From positions 1 to 64,000 of the forward strand of contig JABCPU010000094.1 of the NCBI GenBank assembly GCA_016800925.1: a stretch of DNA of 64,000 bases, read 5' to 3'. The stretch comes from Suillus spraguei (taxonomy: Eukaryota > Basidiomycota > Agaricomycetes > Boletales > Suillaceae). The position numbers and the translations under genes are program-made. The notes beneath the pieces were generated by a model. That model was not told where the DNA came from and searched no databases. It worked only from the letters and a program-made list of their open reading frames with translations. Of the stretch, positions 26,015-37,363 are shown piece after piece (the stretch's first letter is position 1; every line of letters begins with the position of its first letter).

Positions 26015-27763
26015 ATGCCACCAGCTGGCATGAACAACGCGGTTCCCACGGTCTCGGTACCTGGCAGAAGCAGCCGCAGCACGACAGCCAACAAGGCACT
26101 ACTCGCCAACAGCAAAAGCATTGAAGAGCACATAGCAGGCACAGGTATCCGCACAGACATCACTAACTCCTCCTCAGCTAGAAAACTCCTCAACACGCAT
26201 GGTCTCACCCTCCCAGTAGCAGGAAAAGCCCTCAAGGGGATCGCCCTAGCCTTATTTGAACTCAGTGGCACAGCAACCAACCTAGGTGCCACCAACGTAG
26301 AGATCATGAGAGCTATGGCAATCATCATTCACGAAGCCGAGAAAGACCTTGACATGGAGAAGATCATAGACAAGATAGACGCGCTAATCAAAGGTCCCAT
26401 TGCACTATTGGATGAGAAAGTGGACACCCTGGCAGAAATAGCAACGACACACAAATCCACGCTAGCAGAAGTGGTCACGGAGGTGCGCACCCAACTCAAC
26501 AACTCGTCAGAAGACATAGGAAAGATAGTAGAGAGCGCCAAGCATGCAGCTAGCTCAATCCCAGCGAGGTCTGACGGACCGTTATCATACGCCACAATCA
26601 CCAAGACAGGAATTCCTTCCCCACTAACCAAGATCCTAGCACGCAGCGATGCCCAGGACAGGCAAATACTGATAGACAGACGCTCCGTTTTGATAGCTAA
26701 CTCCCTAAAAGAACTAACAGAAGCGCAACTGGTGGCCAAGGCAACCACCGCCCTCGAATTAATGTCGGAAAAAGGTATAGAAATCCTCAAGGAACTAACC
26801 TTCATCTCAGCTAGGCGGCTCCCCCATGGAGGCATCCTCTACGAACTCAACTCCAAGTCAGCAGCCGAATGGTTCAACACACCGGCCAACCGCAGCAACT
26901 TCCTCGAACATTTCGCATCGAACGTCACCATCAAAGAAAGGTCGTTCCACGTCCTCATGGAAAACGTCCCTGTCACCTTCGTTCCAGATAACCCAGCAGC
27001 AATCGCGGACATCGAAAACAAGGCCGGCTTCAAATCGAGAACTATCAGCAAAGCAAGATTCATCAAACCAATCGCTAGATGCCAACCAAACCAACGCACT
27101 GCACACACTATCATCACTTTTTCATCGAAAGCGAACGCCAACCAGGCCATCAAGGACGGCCTAGTTATAGCAGGCAAGAAGGTATACGGCCGCAAACTCC
27201 TCCCAGAACCCACCCGCTGCCTCAAGTGTCACTCCTTCGAAGGAGGACACATAGCGGCAGAATGCCCTCAAGAAAACGACACGTGCGGCACATGTGGCGA
27301 CCAACACCGAACCACATCCTGTTCAGTAACCGACCCATCCGAACACTACTGCGCCAACTGCAAAACAAAGGGTCACGCGGCCTGGAGCAGAGATTGCCCA
27401 ATCTTCAAGCAAAAATGGGACAACAACAAGAAACGAAACGACGACGCCAAGTATATCTACTTCCCTACTGACGACCCGCTAACCTGGGAAACTACTACTG
27501 ACACCAGCTCGAACACAGCGCCACCCCCCAATCTCCAGCAGAACGACACCCCAAACCAGCAGGAACCTCGCTACCCACCCCCAGAAAGAAACCATCAAGG
27601 CTGGCAACCCTCGAACAGACGGCGTCAACCTCAGACAGGCAACAACCCCGCAACGCAAACCTCATCCCACTCGGCCAGCCCAGAGCCCAACAACGACTCC
27701 CGTCAACCTGGTTCAACTCTGAACAGGACCGCAGCGCGCCCAACCCCAATATACCCGACCTGA
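26015..27763 (+). CDS. LINE ORF1: nucleic-acid-binding Gag-like protein, 582 aa
   Basis: ORF1 proteins of this LINE type coat the element RNA and help form the ribonucleoprotein. After a variable N-terminal half with predicted helical character, three zinc-knuckle-like clusters follow at about residues 400-465: CLKCHSFEGGHIAAEC, CGTCGDQHRTTSC and CANCKTKGHAAWSRDC. The C-terminal 100 residues are rich in Pro, Asn, Gln and Ser. The ATG at 26015 is the first good start in the frame, and no frameshift or stop breaks it. ORF2 starts 112 bp downstream in another frame, so reinitiation or internal initiation would be needed. Confidence 0.92.
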   Translation: MPPAGMNNAVPTVSVPGRSSRSTTANKALLANSKSIEEHIAGTGIRTDITNSSSARKLLNTHGLTLPVAGKALKGIALALFELSGTATNLGATNVEIMRAMAIIIHEAEKDLDMEKIIDKIDALIKGPIALLDEKVDTLAEIATTHKSTLAEVVTEVRTQLNNSSEDIGKIVESAKHAASSIPARSDGPLSYATITKTGIPSPLTKILARSDAQDRQILIDRRSVLIANSLKELTEAQLVAKATTALELMSEKGIEILKELTFISARRLPHGGILYELNSKSAAEWFNTPANRSNFLEHFASNVTIKERSFHVLMENVPVTFVPDNPAAIADIENKAGFKSRTISKARFIKPIARCQPNQRTAHTIITFSSKANANQAIKDGLVIAGKKVYGRKLLPEPTRCLKCHSFEGGHIAAECPQENDTCGTCGDQHRTTSCSVTDPSEHYCANCKTKGHAAWSRDCPIFKQKWDNNKKRNDDAKYIYFPTDDPLTWETTTDTSSNTAPPPNLQQNDTPNQQEPRYPPPERNHQGWQPSNRRRQPQTGNNPATQTSSHSASPEPNNDSRQPGSTLNRTAARPTPIYPT

Positions 27764-27875
27764 AAACAAACACTAACCAACTTAGCACTCCTCCCCATTG
27801 GTCGCCCACCCCTACTCCTCCTCCAACCTCCTACCCGAACGTCAGTGAGAACGACCTCACCGGTTGGGATTGATA

Positions 27876-30800
27876 ATGGACAACACTATCAACGCACCGA
27901 TTCGCGACAACTTCAAGATATGGCAACAGAACCTACGCAAATCACCCAACGCATGGGAGCACATGCTCAAGAACCTCGACCCAGAAAAATATGACCTCGC
28001 ATGCATCCAGGAGCCATATCTCAACCCAGTCAACCTAGCCAACGCCTCCAACTTAAGATCCTACTGGGACGTCATATACCCATCCAACCACAACTCAGGC
28101 GTGCATCGAACGCAAGTCATCATGCTGGTCAACAAGCGCCTATCAAAAAACAATTGGCACATCATCCCAATCAAATCTCCCAACATCATGGCAATTGAGC
28201 TCACGGGCCAATTCGGTAAGGTGCATATATATAATATCTATAACCCTTGCGACAGCGACCACACTCTCCACTTCCTTGAACGCCACATGGCAGCTGAAGA
28301 ACGCGCACAGCGCCTCGCTCAAGGCGAGAACAGCGCAGAACCGCAGCACATAGTCTGGGTGGGCGACTTCAACAGACACCACCCCATGTGGGAGCTCCCT
28401 CACAACACACACCTGTTCTCGGCGGAGAACCTCAACGCTGCGGGCACACTAATCAATCTTTTAGCTGTATACAATCTAATCCAGGCACTCCCCCCAGCCA
28501 TAGCCACCTTGGAAGCTTCCAACACGAAAAACCTCACCCGCCCGGACAACGTCTTTTGCTCCGCCAGCTTCGAAGACAAGTTCACCCAATGCGAAGTACA
28601 AACTGACCTCCGCCCAGTAGTCACTGACCACTTTCCCATCATTAGCACCATAGACCTCCAACCTGAACGAACAACCTCTGCCCCACGACTCAACTATCGG
28701 GAAACGGACTGGAACGCATTCAAGGAAGCCTTGTCCCTCAAACTCGACCAAATGCCTCAAGCAACCGAACTCTCCACGCCGGATACCTTCCATGCAGCCT
28801 ACGAGGCCCTAACCAACGCCATCCTACAGATGGTAAAGGAACAAGTCCCATGCACCAAACCATCGCCATACGCAAAGAGATGGTGGACGAAGGAGCTCGA
28901 CCGAGAACGCAAGCTTGTCCATAAGCTCAGTCGAAAGGCGCGGGCCAGCACAGCAAGAAGGGCTGACCCAATCCACGAGGAGTATCGCGTAGCTTGGAAC
29001 CAATTCTCAGAAAGCATCAAACGAGCGAAGGAACACCACTGGAAAGACTGGCTCGAATCCCTTCCACTATCTGACACTTGGTCTTTCCACAGATACGCGT
29101 CTGGCAACCCAGCAGACCAAGTCCACACCCGCATCAAAACGCTCCAAGACCCACAGGCTGACGCAAACTCAAAATCTCAAGACAACCAGCGGAAAAGCGA
29201 GTTACTGTACAAGGTTTTCTTCCGCCCTCCCCTGGAAAACAGCTTCGTGGACCCCAACTGCACTTACCCGCCTCCCGTATGCGAATTCATGCCAATCACC
29301 GACCAGCAAGTCTTCAGAGCAATCGCTCGACTCTCCCCTCACAAAGCCCCAGGACTCAATGGAGTAAGTAACATAGTCTTTACGAAATGCGCTGACTTGC
29401 TAGTACCATTCATGGCGCCAATCTTTCGAGCGACCTTCTCTCTAGGAATCTACCCCGAGGACTGGAAATGCTCCTCCACCATTGTACTCCGTAAACCTGG
29501 CCGCCCGGACTATAGCATCCCCAAAGCATACCGTCCGATAACCCTACTCGACACCATGGCTAAGATTCTCTCCTCTTGCATAGCTGACGATCTAACTTAT
29601 ATAGTGGAACAACACGACCTCCTCCCCTCCACTCACTTCGGCGGACGACCAGGCCGATCAACCACGGATTCCCTACATCTCCTCACCAAGTTCATAACTG
29701 ACTCCTGGGCATCAAGCGACAACCACGTGTCACTGCTTTTCCTGGACATGAAGGCCGCATTTCCCAGCGTGGTTGTCACCAAGCTCCTTCACAACATGCG
29801 CAACGCGGGCATTCCTCGAGAGTACATAGATTGGTATGGCAGAAGGCTCGAAAGCAGAAAGACGGTCCTAGTATTCGACGACTTTCACTCTGAAGAATTC
29901 AATGTAGCCGACGGCGTGGACCAGGGCTGCCCATTATCACCGCTAGGATTCCTCTTTTATAATTCAGGCTTACTCCGTGTAGCTAATCCTAACTCTCGCA
30001 GCGGCAAAATCAGCCTGGGCTTCATCGATGACGTGGCGCTGGGAGCCAGAGGGCAGTCTTACGAAGAATCCAACGCCAAACTCAAAACAATGATGGAGAA
30101 ACCAGGAGGAGCGCTAGACTGGAGTGAGGAGCACAATGCCGAGTTCGAGCTGGACAAGACAGCGCTATTATGCCTCTCAAAGCACAGAGTCCCCAGCGAA
30201 GACAACCCACGCAAAACCGTACCCACCCCCTGTCCTTCAATCACAATCCGCAACCACATCATCAACCCCTCCCACTCACACAAATTCCTAGGCGTCATCA
30301 TTGACGACGAACTCAAGTTCAAAGAGCACGCAGCTTATGCCCTGGCTAAAGGGACCACATACGCCATGGCCTGCAAGCGCATGATCAGCCCAACCAAGGG
30401 GATACACGGACAACTGATGAGAAGACTCTACGAGAGTGTGGTAGTACCAAAAATGACTTACGCAGCAGATATTTGGTGTGCAGGCCTAGTTTCCAAAGGC
30501 AGGGGGAAAAAGGGTGGGGGCAGAGGCGCACGAGGATTCTCCTCGCAGATGGCGAGAGTCCAGAGAATGGCCACCTTGCTAATCACTGGCGGACTGAGAT
30601 CCTCCGCAACAGACCTTCTCGACTCTCACGCCAACGTCTTCCCAGTGCATCAAACAATAAGGAAGATTTGCTTCAGATCCACGCTAAGACTAGCCTCGCT
30701 CCCTCACACTCACCCTATCGCTAACGGCTTAAACACAGCTTACAGATTTTGCGCGAAGAGGAACTTCCAAGGCCGAAAACGCCACGCTTCCCCCCTACAC

Positions 30801-31910
30801 AAACTCCTGAACGAGTTCAAGATCAACCCAATGCAAATAGAGAAGATCTCACCAACTCGCCACTACCCAAAATGGTCCCCAGACACGCTCATCAGCATTG
30901 CAACTAAGGAGAAAGAAGCAATTAAGGAAGAGGAGCAAGCTGACGAAAGGTGGCGGGCCTACTCAGATGGATCGGCGGTAGACGGAGGAGTTGGGGGAGC
31001 GGCTGTATTGATGAGCGGGGCACGGGTCATAGGCGAGAAAAGATTTCACTTGGGAAATGAAGAGGAACATACAGTGTACGAGGCGGAGATAATAGGAATG
31101 ATTCTGGCGGTACAGCTGCTCAAGGAGGCAGGGGGAGAGGGTACAATGGCACTGGGAGTGGACAACCAGGCGGCCATAAGGTCCACGAGCTCCTTCCACT
31201 CCCAACCCGGTCATTATCTCGTCGACAAGTTCCACGACAACCTAAGGGACCTACTGCCAGAAGCGGATGGAAGAAAGCTCGTAATCAGGTGGACGCCAGG
31301 CCACAAGGGCATAGTGGGAAACGAGGCTGCGGACGAACATGCAAAACGAGCTGCAAGAGGAGAAACGTCAGATGGAGGATCGCTACCAGCCTCACTACGC
31401 ACCAGAGCCCGCAACCCCCTCACCCTCCCCCTCAGCAAATCAGCAGCCAAGCAAACCTTCTACGCGTTAATCAAGCAGGAGGCAAAATCAATCATGTTAG
31501 ACTCTCCGCGACTCCAGAGAATCCACACAATCGACCCAACCGTCCCATCCAAGAACTTCGCAAACATCACAGATGACCTACCACGCCGCCACAGCTCGCT
31601 GATATTCCAGCTACGCACTGGCCACGCCCCACTGAACAAATTCCTCCACCAAATCGCAAAGTCCCCCACAGCACGCTGCCAACAATGCAACAAGCGAGAC
31701 GAATCGGTTCACCACTTCATCATGTCATGCCACAAGTACGCTAGACAGAGAGCTGCCCTGTGGGCAGCAGCAGGACCCCAAGCAACCAACCTCCAGTACC
31801 TTCTGAGCAACATAGACGGAGTCAAGGAACTGCTGAAGTTCGTCGCATGCACGAGGAGATTAGAGACAATCTTTGGAGACGTCACACCTCCAGACCCAAA
31901 GGACGGATGA
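27876..31910 (+). CDS. LINE ORF2: endonuclease, reverse transcriptase and RNase H, 1344 aa
   Basis: Domains in order. First an APE-type endonuclease (about 1-240): WQQNLRKSPNAWEHML, then CIQEPYL with the catalytic Glu, VGDFNRHHPMWE, and TDHFPI. Then a reverse transcriptase (about 470-760): LSPHKAPGLNGVSN, LFLDMKAAFPSV, GVDQGCPLSPLGFLFY and the catalytic box GFIDDVALG, with FIDD in place of the usual Y/FADD. Then RNase H (about 1025-1160): YSDGSAVDGGVG, VYEAEI, LGVDNQAAI and PGHKGIVGNEAADEHA, so all four acidic positions are seen. A C-terminal CCHC cluster follows (CQQCNKRDESVHHFIMSC, about 1268). A longer frame begins at a TTG at 27864, but ATG 27876 is the natural start. APE plus RNase H fits the Tad1/I group; the clade is not computed. 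Confidence 0.93.
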   Translation: MDNTINAPIRDNFKIWQQNLRKSPNAWEHMLKNLDPEKYDLACIQEPYLNPVNLANASNLRSYWDVIYPSNHNSGVHRTQVIMLVNKRLSKNNWHIIPIKSPNIMAIELTGQFGKVHIYNIYNPCDSDHTLHFLERHMAAEERAQRLAQGENSAEPQHIVWVGDFNRHHPMWELPHNTHLFSAENLNAAGTLINLLAVYNLIQALPPAIATLEASNTKNLTRPDNVFCSASFEDKFTQCEVQTDLRPVVTDHFPIISTIDLQPERTTSAPRLNYRETDWNAFKEALSLKLDQMPQATELSTPDTFHAAYEALTNAILQMVKEQVPCTKPSPYAKRWWTKELDRERKLVHKLSRKARASTARRADPIHEEYRVAWNQFSESIKRAKEHHWKDWLESLPLSDTWSFHRYASGNPADQVHTRIKTLQDPQADANSKSQDNQRKSELLYKVFFRPPLENSFVDPNCTYPPPVCEFMPITDQQVFRAIARLSPHKAPGLNGVSNIVFTKCADLLVPFMAPIFRATFSLGIYPEDWKCSSTIVLRKPGRPDYSIPKAYRPITLLDTMAKILSSCIADDLTYIVEQHDLLPSTHFGGRPGRSTTDSLHLLTKFITDSWASSDNHVSLLFLDMKAAFPSVVVTKLLHNMRNAGIPREYIDWYGRRLESRKTVLVFDDFHSEEFNVADGVDQGCPLSPLGFLFYNSGLLRVANPNSRSGKISLGFIDDVALGARGQSYEESNAKLKTMMEKPGGALDWSEEHNAEFELDKTALLCLSKHRVPSEDNPRKTVPTPCPSITIRNHIINPSHSHKFLGVIIDDELKFKEHAAYALAKGTTYAMACKRMISPTKGIHGQLMRRLYESVVVPKMTYAADIWCAGLVSKGRGKKGGGRGARGFSSQMARVQRMATLLITGGLRSSATDLLDSHANVFPVHQTIRKICFRSTLRLASLPHTHPIANGLNTAYRFCAKRNFQGRKRHASPLHKLLNEFKINPMQIEKISPTRHYPKWSPDTLISIATKEKEAIKEEEQADERWRAYSDGSAVDGGVGGAAVLMSGARVIGEKRFHLGNEEEHTVYEAEIIGMILAVQLLKEAGGEGTMALGVDNQAAIRSTSSFHSQPGHYLVDKFHDNLRDLLPEADGRKLVIRWTPGHKGIVGNEAADEHAKRAARGETSDGGSLPASLRTRARNPLTLPLSKSAAKQTFYALIKQEAKSIMLDSPRLQRIHTIDPTVPSKNFANITDDLPRRHSSLIFQLRTGHAPLNKFLHQIAKSPTARCQQCNKRDESVHHFIMSCHKYARQRAALWAAAGPQATNLQYLLSNIDGVKELLKFVACTRRLETIFGDVTPPDPKDG

Positions 31911-32111
31911 ATAAAACCGCCACAGTGAGGGAAGACAGACACGCCACACACCTCCCTAGACTCGCCTTAAGATGGCGTCCCCGTTCTCGCCTTAGCGCCT
32001 GAACCATTAGAAAAGACACCCCCCGCACATAGTATATTCACGCATCCAGCTACATATTGTACGTATTGTCTACTATAGGGCCTCGCCCCAACGGACAATA
32101 AACAAGAACAC

Positions 32112-32142
<31 letters not shown>

Positions 32143-32149
32143 TTCACTG
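32112..32149 (+). repeat. LINE poly(A) tail and right target duplication
   Basis: A run of 27 A (32112-32138), then TCATTTCACTG, completing the 12-bp duplication of 25814-25825. Confidence 0.95.
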
Positions 32150-32686
32150 CCAAAGATGACAATGTGTACTGCAAGGAATTTTATTGTAGCTAGCCCATGA
32201 TATATACTTATCGCTATAGCCTGCCAAGAACAGTTAGATGACTCGGAGTTTATGACAAAGTCAGAACATGCTGCCATTGCAACTAGTAGCAAGGGATGCG
32301 AGTGCCCTTAGTACGCCCTAGATATACGCGATGATATGACGATGTCGTAAACATAAGGGCAACCACAAGGACACTGGCGTGATATTGGGTTTGTCGATGC
32401 GATACATGTGCGATGCACCAACCAGAGTCCTTCAGAATACTGAAAGATCTGTCTCACCCTCACTCGCACCCGCACACCGATAAGTGTTCAGACGCGCATG
32501 CTCATGAGAAGGACTTGTTTGGCCGTGAGTCCTCTGGTTGGCTTCTCCAATACATCAAGAGCTTTCAACTCTCCTTCCACCAACTGCAATAAGTGTATAA
32601 TATGCCACTCTGTACCCAACAACTGCAAAGTACATGCACTGAATACGCTTGGAGCCTTCTCTCCCTGTTGAGCACCAGACTCAACA

Positions 32687-34236
32687 CTACAGAGTGGCGA
32701 TATCGGTCCGGTCATCGGGAGGGTAGTGGTCACGCAGACTGCTAACGAACTGACGAAGGAAATCATCTTGGTCCTGAACTGATGCTTGACAAAGGAAACC
32801 ATGACTCGATTGATACTCTCCGACCATCTTCATCAGCTAATCCCGCGATTGAAGAACAGAAGTCGTTAAGAGCCCCATCATGCTGATCAGTGCACATGGC
32901 GTGCATGCACCAAGTAGGGACAGGGTAAAGAGGTCTCGAAGCCAGTTTTGTGAAGAGTCGAATAATTTGGTGCACTTCAGCTTGGCCAATCTGCCAAGAA
33001 CTGCGAATGTGTCGTCTAGAGCCGTAGTAGAACGTAGTTCGCCCCAAAAGACTTGCTGCAGTCCAATGGACCCGCCCGCAAAGGTTAGTGACAGTCAACG
33101 GTAAGCAATATGCCAACACCGCAGCTTACTCATCACCTCCTTAGCCCGAGGATATATCCTTTTGATCGCCTTTTCCCATTGTGGATAATTGACTCTGGGC
33201 TGTGCTGTCTTCAGATCATATTGGGACCAGCCAGGGAATATGCGCATTTACAAAGGACTCGGCTAACAACTCCAAAAATACGGCTCCTTCCTTAGAAGCC
33301 TCTGGAGTCCATACCTAGCTGACACATGAACACAAAAAGACAGGATGGATCTCACTCTCAGCTGAACGTGATGGAGCCCTTTCACTATATCCTCGTACTT
33401 CGTATCGAGGTCTTTCGCCATCTGATCATTTGCTACAGGCCCGCACTCGCAAAGCAAACGGTCCGCGACACTCACAAAGCTAGACGAGAATTAGTTTGGA
33501 TGATAGTGCAGTAACGACGGCATACTCACCAAACATGTAACAAGTATCCGAGCAGCGTGGCATACAGTTCATATTAAGCCGATAATTAACTGACTGTGCG
33601 AGGAACTTCAAACCTGGTCTCTTAAATTCCTCGAACGTTGTTTCCTCCAGCGTATCACTTATCGCGTCTTTGGATAAAATGGCAATCAGAGCACGACACA
33701 TTATGGATAGCAATTGTTGTTCATTCAGCAGGGTAAATGGTTCTGGAACTCTCGCACCTCATGTCCATGAAGGTGATTGACTGCGTGACTAGTAGCACCT
33801 AATTGAGCCTATAACGGTTTTTGGATGTTTCTGAGCTATCTTTCCCAAAGAGTCCATCAGGTCATCAAACTTGCGATCCAGTGAGGGACCTATGAGGTTT
33901 GACTATAAAGAATGATACTAAGGGTGCGTGAATGACATATACCCGACCCATTCGAAAATGAAGTAAATACCAGTGTTTTGTGAAGGAACGCGGTCTTTGC
34001 CTTGGCAAGAGTAGAACACTAAATACAAACAGCATGTAGAGCACACGCAGAACGGAAGGAGTAAGAGAAGACGTGATCATGATCATTCCCTGTGTCCGAA
34101 TTGTGAAATGTGGATTGAGAATGATGAGATCTTGCAGTAGAATGCCCCCGTGCCCTCGATGAAGCGCGAGTGCAAGATTCGCTAGATCCAGGTGTCGGAG
34201 GGCGGGAATGCGATGTGCTTGTAGCAATTAGAAGTC
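32687..34236 (-). CDS. Gene N: unknown multi-exon fungal protein
   Basis: Not recognised. Several minus-strand exons join in frame through short introns: LIGPSLDRKFDDLMDSLGK, then VPEPFTLLNEQQLLSIMCRA, then ISDTLEETTFEEFKRPGLKF, then VSVADRLLCECGPVANDQMA, then EASKEGAVFLELLAESF, then PRVNYPQWEKAIKRIYPRAK, then VFWGELRSTTALDDTFAVLG. The composition is that of a helical soluble protein, with a possible hydrophobic N-terminal stretch (about 34030-34070). An in-frame TAG at 32837-32839, also present in the paralogous fragment at 47.5 kb, may be the true stop. A coding-looking continuation runs to 32687. The N-terminus is unresolved. Confidence 0.5.
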
Positions 34237-35128
34237 AAGGCAAGGACAAAGTCGAGTGGTTAAAAGGGTTCTTGAGAATGGGATAGGCCTGGTAATCTAG
34301 TGGAGGTAATAGTGGCACATCGGTATTTTTCTTGAATGCGTTTCTAATGGATGTAAAGGATGGCTTCTTGGAGGACGGAGAGCTTGCAGTTATTGAAGGT
34401 TAAGTTGTATGTGAGCTCTTGGCAGAACCGCCACGACTACGAAAGTAGCTTCGGTTGCTACGTTCCGGATGCAATGGGAGTCATGACGGAGGGCGTTTAT
34501 CGTAAAATTATGCATCCCGTAGAAATCCTGGTATCTGATTGTCATTTGATACATTGATATATTTGCATATAAAGCGCTGCATGCAAGGAGGCTATGATCA
34601 AGGGCCATGATATGACGCGTGTTTGATAGACTATTTACATTTTATTATATTCTATTATACATACTAGTTTTCAGCGATGCCCAATGTACCGAAACCATAA
34701 CCTTCCAGTCCTGCCGAAGGGTATATATGGGAGTCACCGTAATCAAATATCAAAGTCTGGACAATGCGGGGAATTCGAGACATTTTGGATATGATTTCAG
34801 GTGAATCAGTGTTGAATGACGTGGTAGGCCAGACCAGTTGATGAAGTGATAACAAGGACATAGTTCGTTTAAGAGAAGGGGGTCAGGAACGCGCCGCTCT
34901 GAGGTATTTGTTCGATCACTTTAAAGCAGGTATGAATGGTAAACTTTCAATAGTTAGTATCTTCTGACAAGCCGCAGTCTGGGCCTTTGCGATTGGTCTC
35001 GTTGAACATTCCCGCATAAAGCAGACATGAACAGAAAGAATATATGCATTCAAATTGCCTACAACGACAACGACATACATAGTGGTAATGACCCAATTTA
35101 TCACTCCTTCTGGGTTTCGGACAGTTTT
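34237..35128. other. Intergenic; junction of the tandem block duplication at its right end
   Basis: No gene recognised. At about 35129 the sequence switches abruptly to a copy of actin exon 9, marking the start of the second copy of the actin-tail / M / N block. Confidence 0.6.
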
Positions 35129-35275
35129 CTCTTGGCTTCGTTATCCACTTTCCAGAACATGCATGTGGTGTTCAAAGCAGGAGTATGACGAGTCGGGTAC
35201 TGGTATCGTTCATCGCGATACGCATCTCTTGTCTTATGATTATATTTGTTCTCAATTACCGCAACAGAGTGCTCG
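35129..35275 (+). pseudogene. Duplicated actin 3' fragment
   Basis: Matches 24459-24600 of the actin gene: most of exon 9 ([12 protein letters not shown] equivalent), the last intron and the start of exon 10. The intron is retained, so this is a DNA-level duplication, not a retrocopy. It carries a 6-bp ATGCAT insertion, and the actin 3' UTR is deleted: it jumps to the match of about 24780. No function is expected. Confidence 0.9.
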
Positions 35276-35643
35276 GGACGGATAAAAGGAATGCCGTACC
35301 AAACTGTTGGTCGTAAGTTATGTACTGCTAGTGTGGTCTAGCCTAGCGACTTGGATTTTTAGATGCAGTATACCGTAAGACAAAAGAAAAGAAGAAAAAG
35401 GATGTCAAAGACAATGTAAATCTCCAATACTTGGATACCACTCTGCCACACCAAAACATTGAAACTGACCATGAGCGAGATCCCTGTCAGTATATGCAAT
35501 AATACTGCAAGGGATATTAGGCACAAGGGATAACACTGTTGAGCAGAGAGCAGATGCTAAGGCACACAGACACATGTAAGAAATAGTAGACCAATCAAAT
35601 GCATGACTCACCTCGATCTTTTCCCCATCAATGTCCTTGACTA

Positions 35644-35916
35644 CATCAGGAAATTCACACATTCCTTGACGTGCCCTTATGCAGACTTATTTACACTTAA
35701 CTGCCTTGGTGAAATTGAATCTACTTGTCCAAAATTTCAATGTGAGTGAATTCAGAAAAAAAATGTTGAGATATATTAATATACATGTTTTATTATATTT
35801 CGCACTCAAAAAATATAAGATATGCCAGGTGAATGATGTGAGAGAGAGCAAACAAGTTTTGAGATAAGTGAGTTAAGCTGATTAAGCACGTCAAGGAATG
35901 TGTGAATTTCCTGATG
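35644..35916. mobile_element. MITE-1, 273 bp, target duplication TA
   Basis: Terminal inverted repeats of about 31 bp begin CATCAGGAAATTCACACATT at both ends, with two mismatches. The 2-bp duplications TA are at 35642-35643 and 35917-35918. It interrupts the first coding exon of gene M copy 2. It has no coding capacity. Other copies are at 45669, 46826 and 55478, with a fragment at 62581. Confidence 0.95.
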
Positions 35917-36605
35917 TAGCAGGATGGCGTGGTGGCTGCATATGATAGATCCTACTGATATGACCACAGTAACCATGGATGCTTCATAAGCGGCTCTCTG
36001 GACATGGCCACCAACCCACAAAGCCACCGTGAAGATGGTGGATGGGATCAGCGTGGCCATCGATGTATGCACATATATCTTCAACCGCGCCTTCACCCGT
36101 GAAAAGAATGCTGTATGACAGCCCAGCTGTTGTCTGACTGTTGATGGACCGATACCGAATGCCAATGTGGTTACGAGTTCCAAGCATATGCGACAGAAGG
36201 TAAGGGGTTGGGGAAGTGCAGGGCCTTGGACGACAGGGGCTGGAATGTCGGCGGCTGGGGCGGCGGCTTCCGAGTACTTAACAGTGATAATGGGTGCGGC
36301 TCGAACAGCAGCATCAGTGACTTGATGAACAACAGCAGCGGTTTGAACAGCAGCAGCAGTAACTTGACAAGCAGCAGCAGTGACTTGAACAGCAGCAGCT
36401 GACGAACTTCCTTATAGCAATGAAATAGCCTTTTCGCTCCGCTAAGGTGGAACCGTTCTTCTCCCGTGAACCCTTACCGGATCCTTGCACCAATGCCCTC
36501 CTATTCCGTCTAGAATCCATTGGTGCGTAGTTACCTTGCTTCCGCTGTTACTAAACCTATGGCAGGATTTACCTTACATCCCAAGGGGCCGCTGTTACGA
36601 CTGGG

Positions 36606-37350
36606 TGTTAAGACTGTACTCAAGGGTAGAGAGATCCAAAGGGCTTTGGCCTCAGTTCGTACACTGTGCCCCTTTCTCGAGTAATGCCCCTTATTTCAGG
36701 GAGGAGTTATTCGTCCGAAGACCCGGAAGGAGTTGCGTGACGGATCCGGGTGTCCGAAGGTTATTCGGAATGTAAGGAGAGGACAGAGATTAAGGCTAGT
36801 TTCGGAACGAGTTCCTAACTAGAAACTAATGGAGATGGACTATCCGAAGATAGAGTCGGAGGTATAGACTATAGGAATCATTCCTAAGTCTTGGAAGGTG
36901 ACTTAAAGCGGAGAGTGGCTTAAGTCCGGAGGAGGCAGAATGAGTAGAATCTAAGATGATATTCAAACTAAGGTTCTACGGAGATCTACAAGTGGTTTAT
37001 ATACTGTAAGTATCTAAGACGGATAATCAGCAAGTCCGGGACCGAGGGCTATGTACGAAGTGTAGCGGAAGTCTATTAGTTAATGCACAGCGGATCAGTA
37101 AGCATGAATCGGAAATGAACACAGGAAACGGATCAGTAACACAGGACGGAAATATAAACAGCCGGAGTACCGGTAGCAGGAGAAATGACGAAAGGAGATA
37201 GACGCAGATGTACACAAGGGAGTTAAGGTGCGAGAAGTGAGTACATTCGGATGGGTGGTCCGGACAAGATCTGTGGACCGGACAGATATAGAAACAATCG
37301 GATCTGGACAGATATGGTCGGATCTGAGATTAGAAGTATGGTATATGACA
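36606..37350 (-). repeat. 3' LTR of the gypsy element
   Basis: 745 bp. On the element strand it starts TGTCATATACC (plus-strand end 37350) and ends CAGTCTTAACA (36606). It lacks a 24-bp segment present at about 43885-43908 in the other LTR. Confidence 0.95.
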
Positions 37351-37363
37351 GTATCCCCCCTTA
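37351..37363 (-). promoter_or_regulatory. Polypurine tract
   Basis: On the element strand it reads TAAGGGGGGATAC directly before the LTR start TGTCATATACC. This is the expected plus-strand primer site and confirms the minus orientation of the element. Confidence 0.9.

Larger units (their letters stand above)
25826..32137 (+). mobile_element. Full-length LINE (Tad/I-like, RNase H-bearing), apparently intact
   Basis: A 6.3-kb non-LTR retrotransposon: 189-bp 5' UTR, two uninterrupted ORFs, a 3' UTR with AATAAA at 32097-32102, and an A-run to 32138. A perfect 12-bp target duplication, ATCATTTCACTG, lies at 25814-25825 and 32138-32149. The second copy of the host block retains the unoccupied site at 46570-46581 (one mismatch). 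Open ORFs, a long clean A-tail and identical duplications point to a recent insertion. Confidence 0.95.

Noticed and set aside
27495..31951. Minus-strand ORFs inside the LINE
   Set aside because: Shadows of ORF1 and ORF2, with no motifs of their own.
35679..35867. 62-aa ORF repeated at 46861 and 55513
   Set aside because: It is the interior of MITE-1 read in one frame; the copies share it because they share the element.
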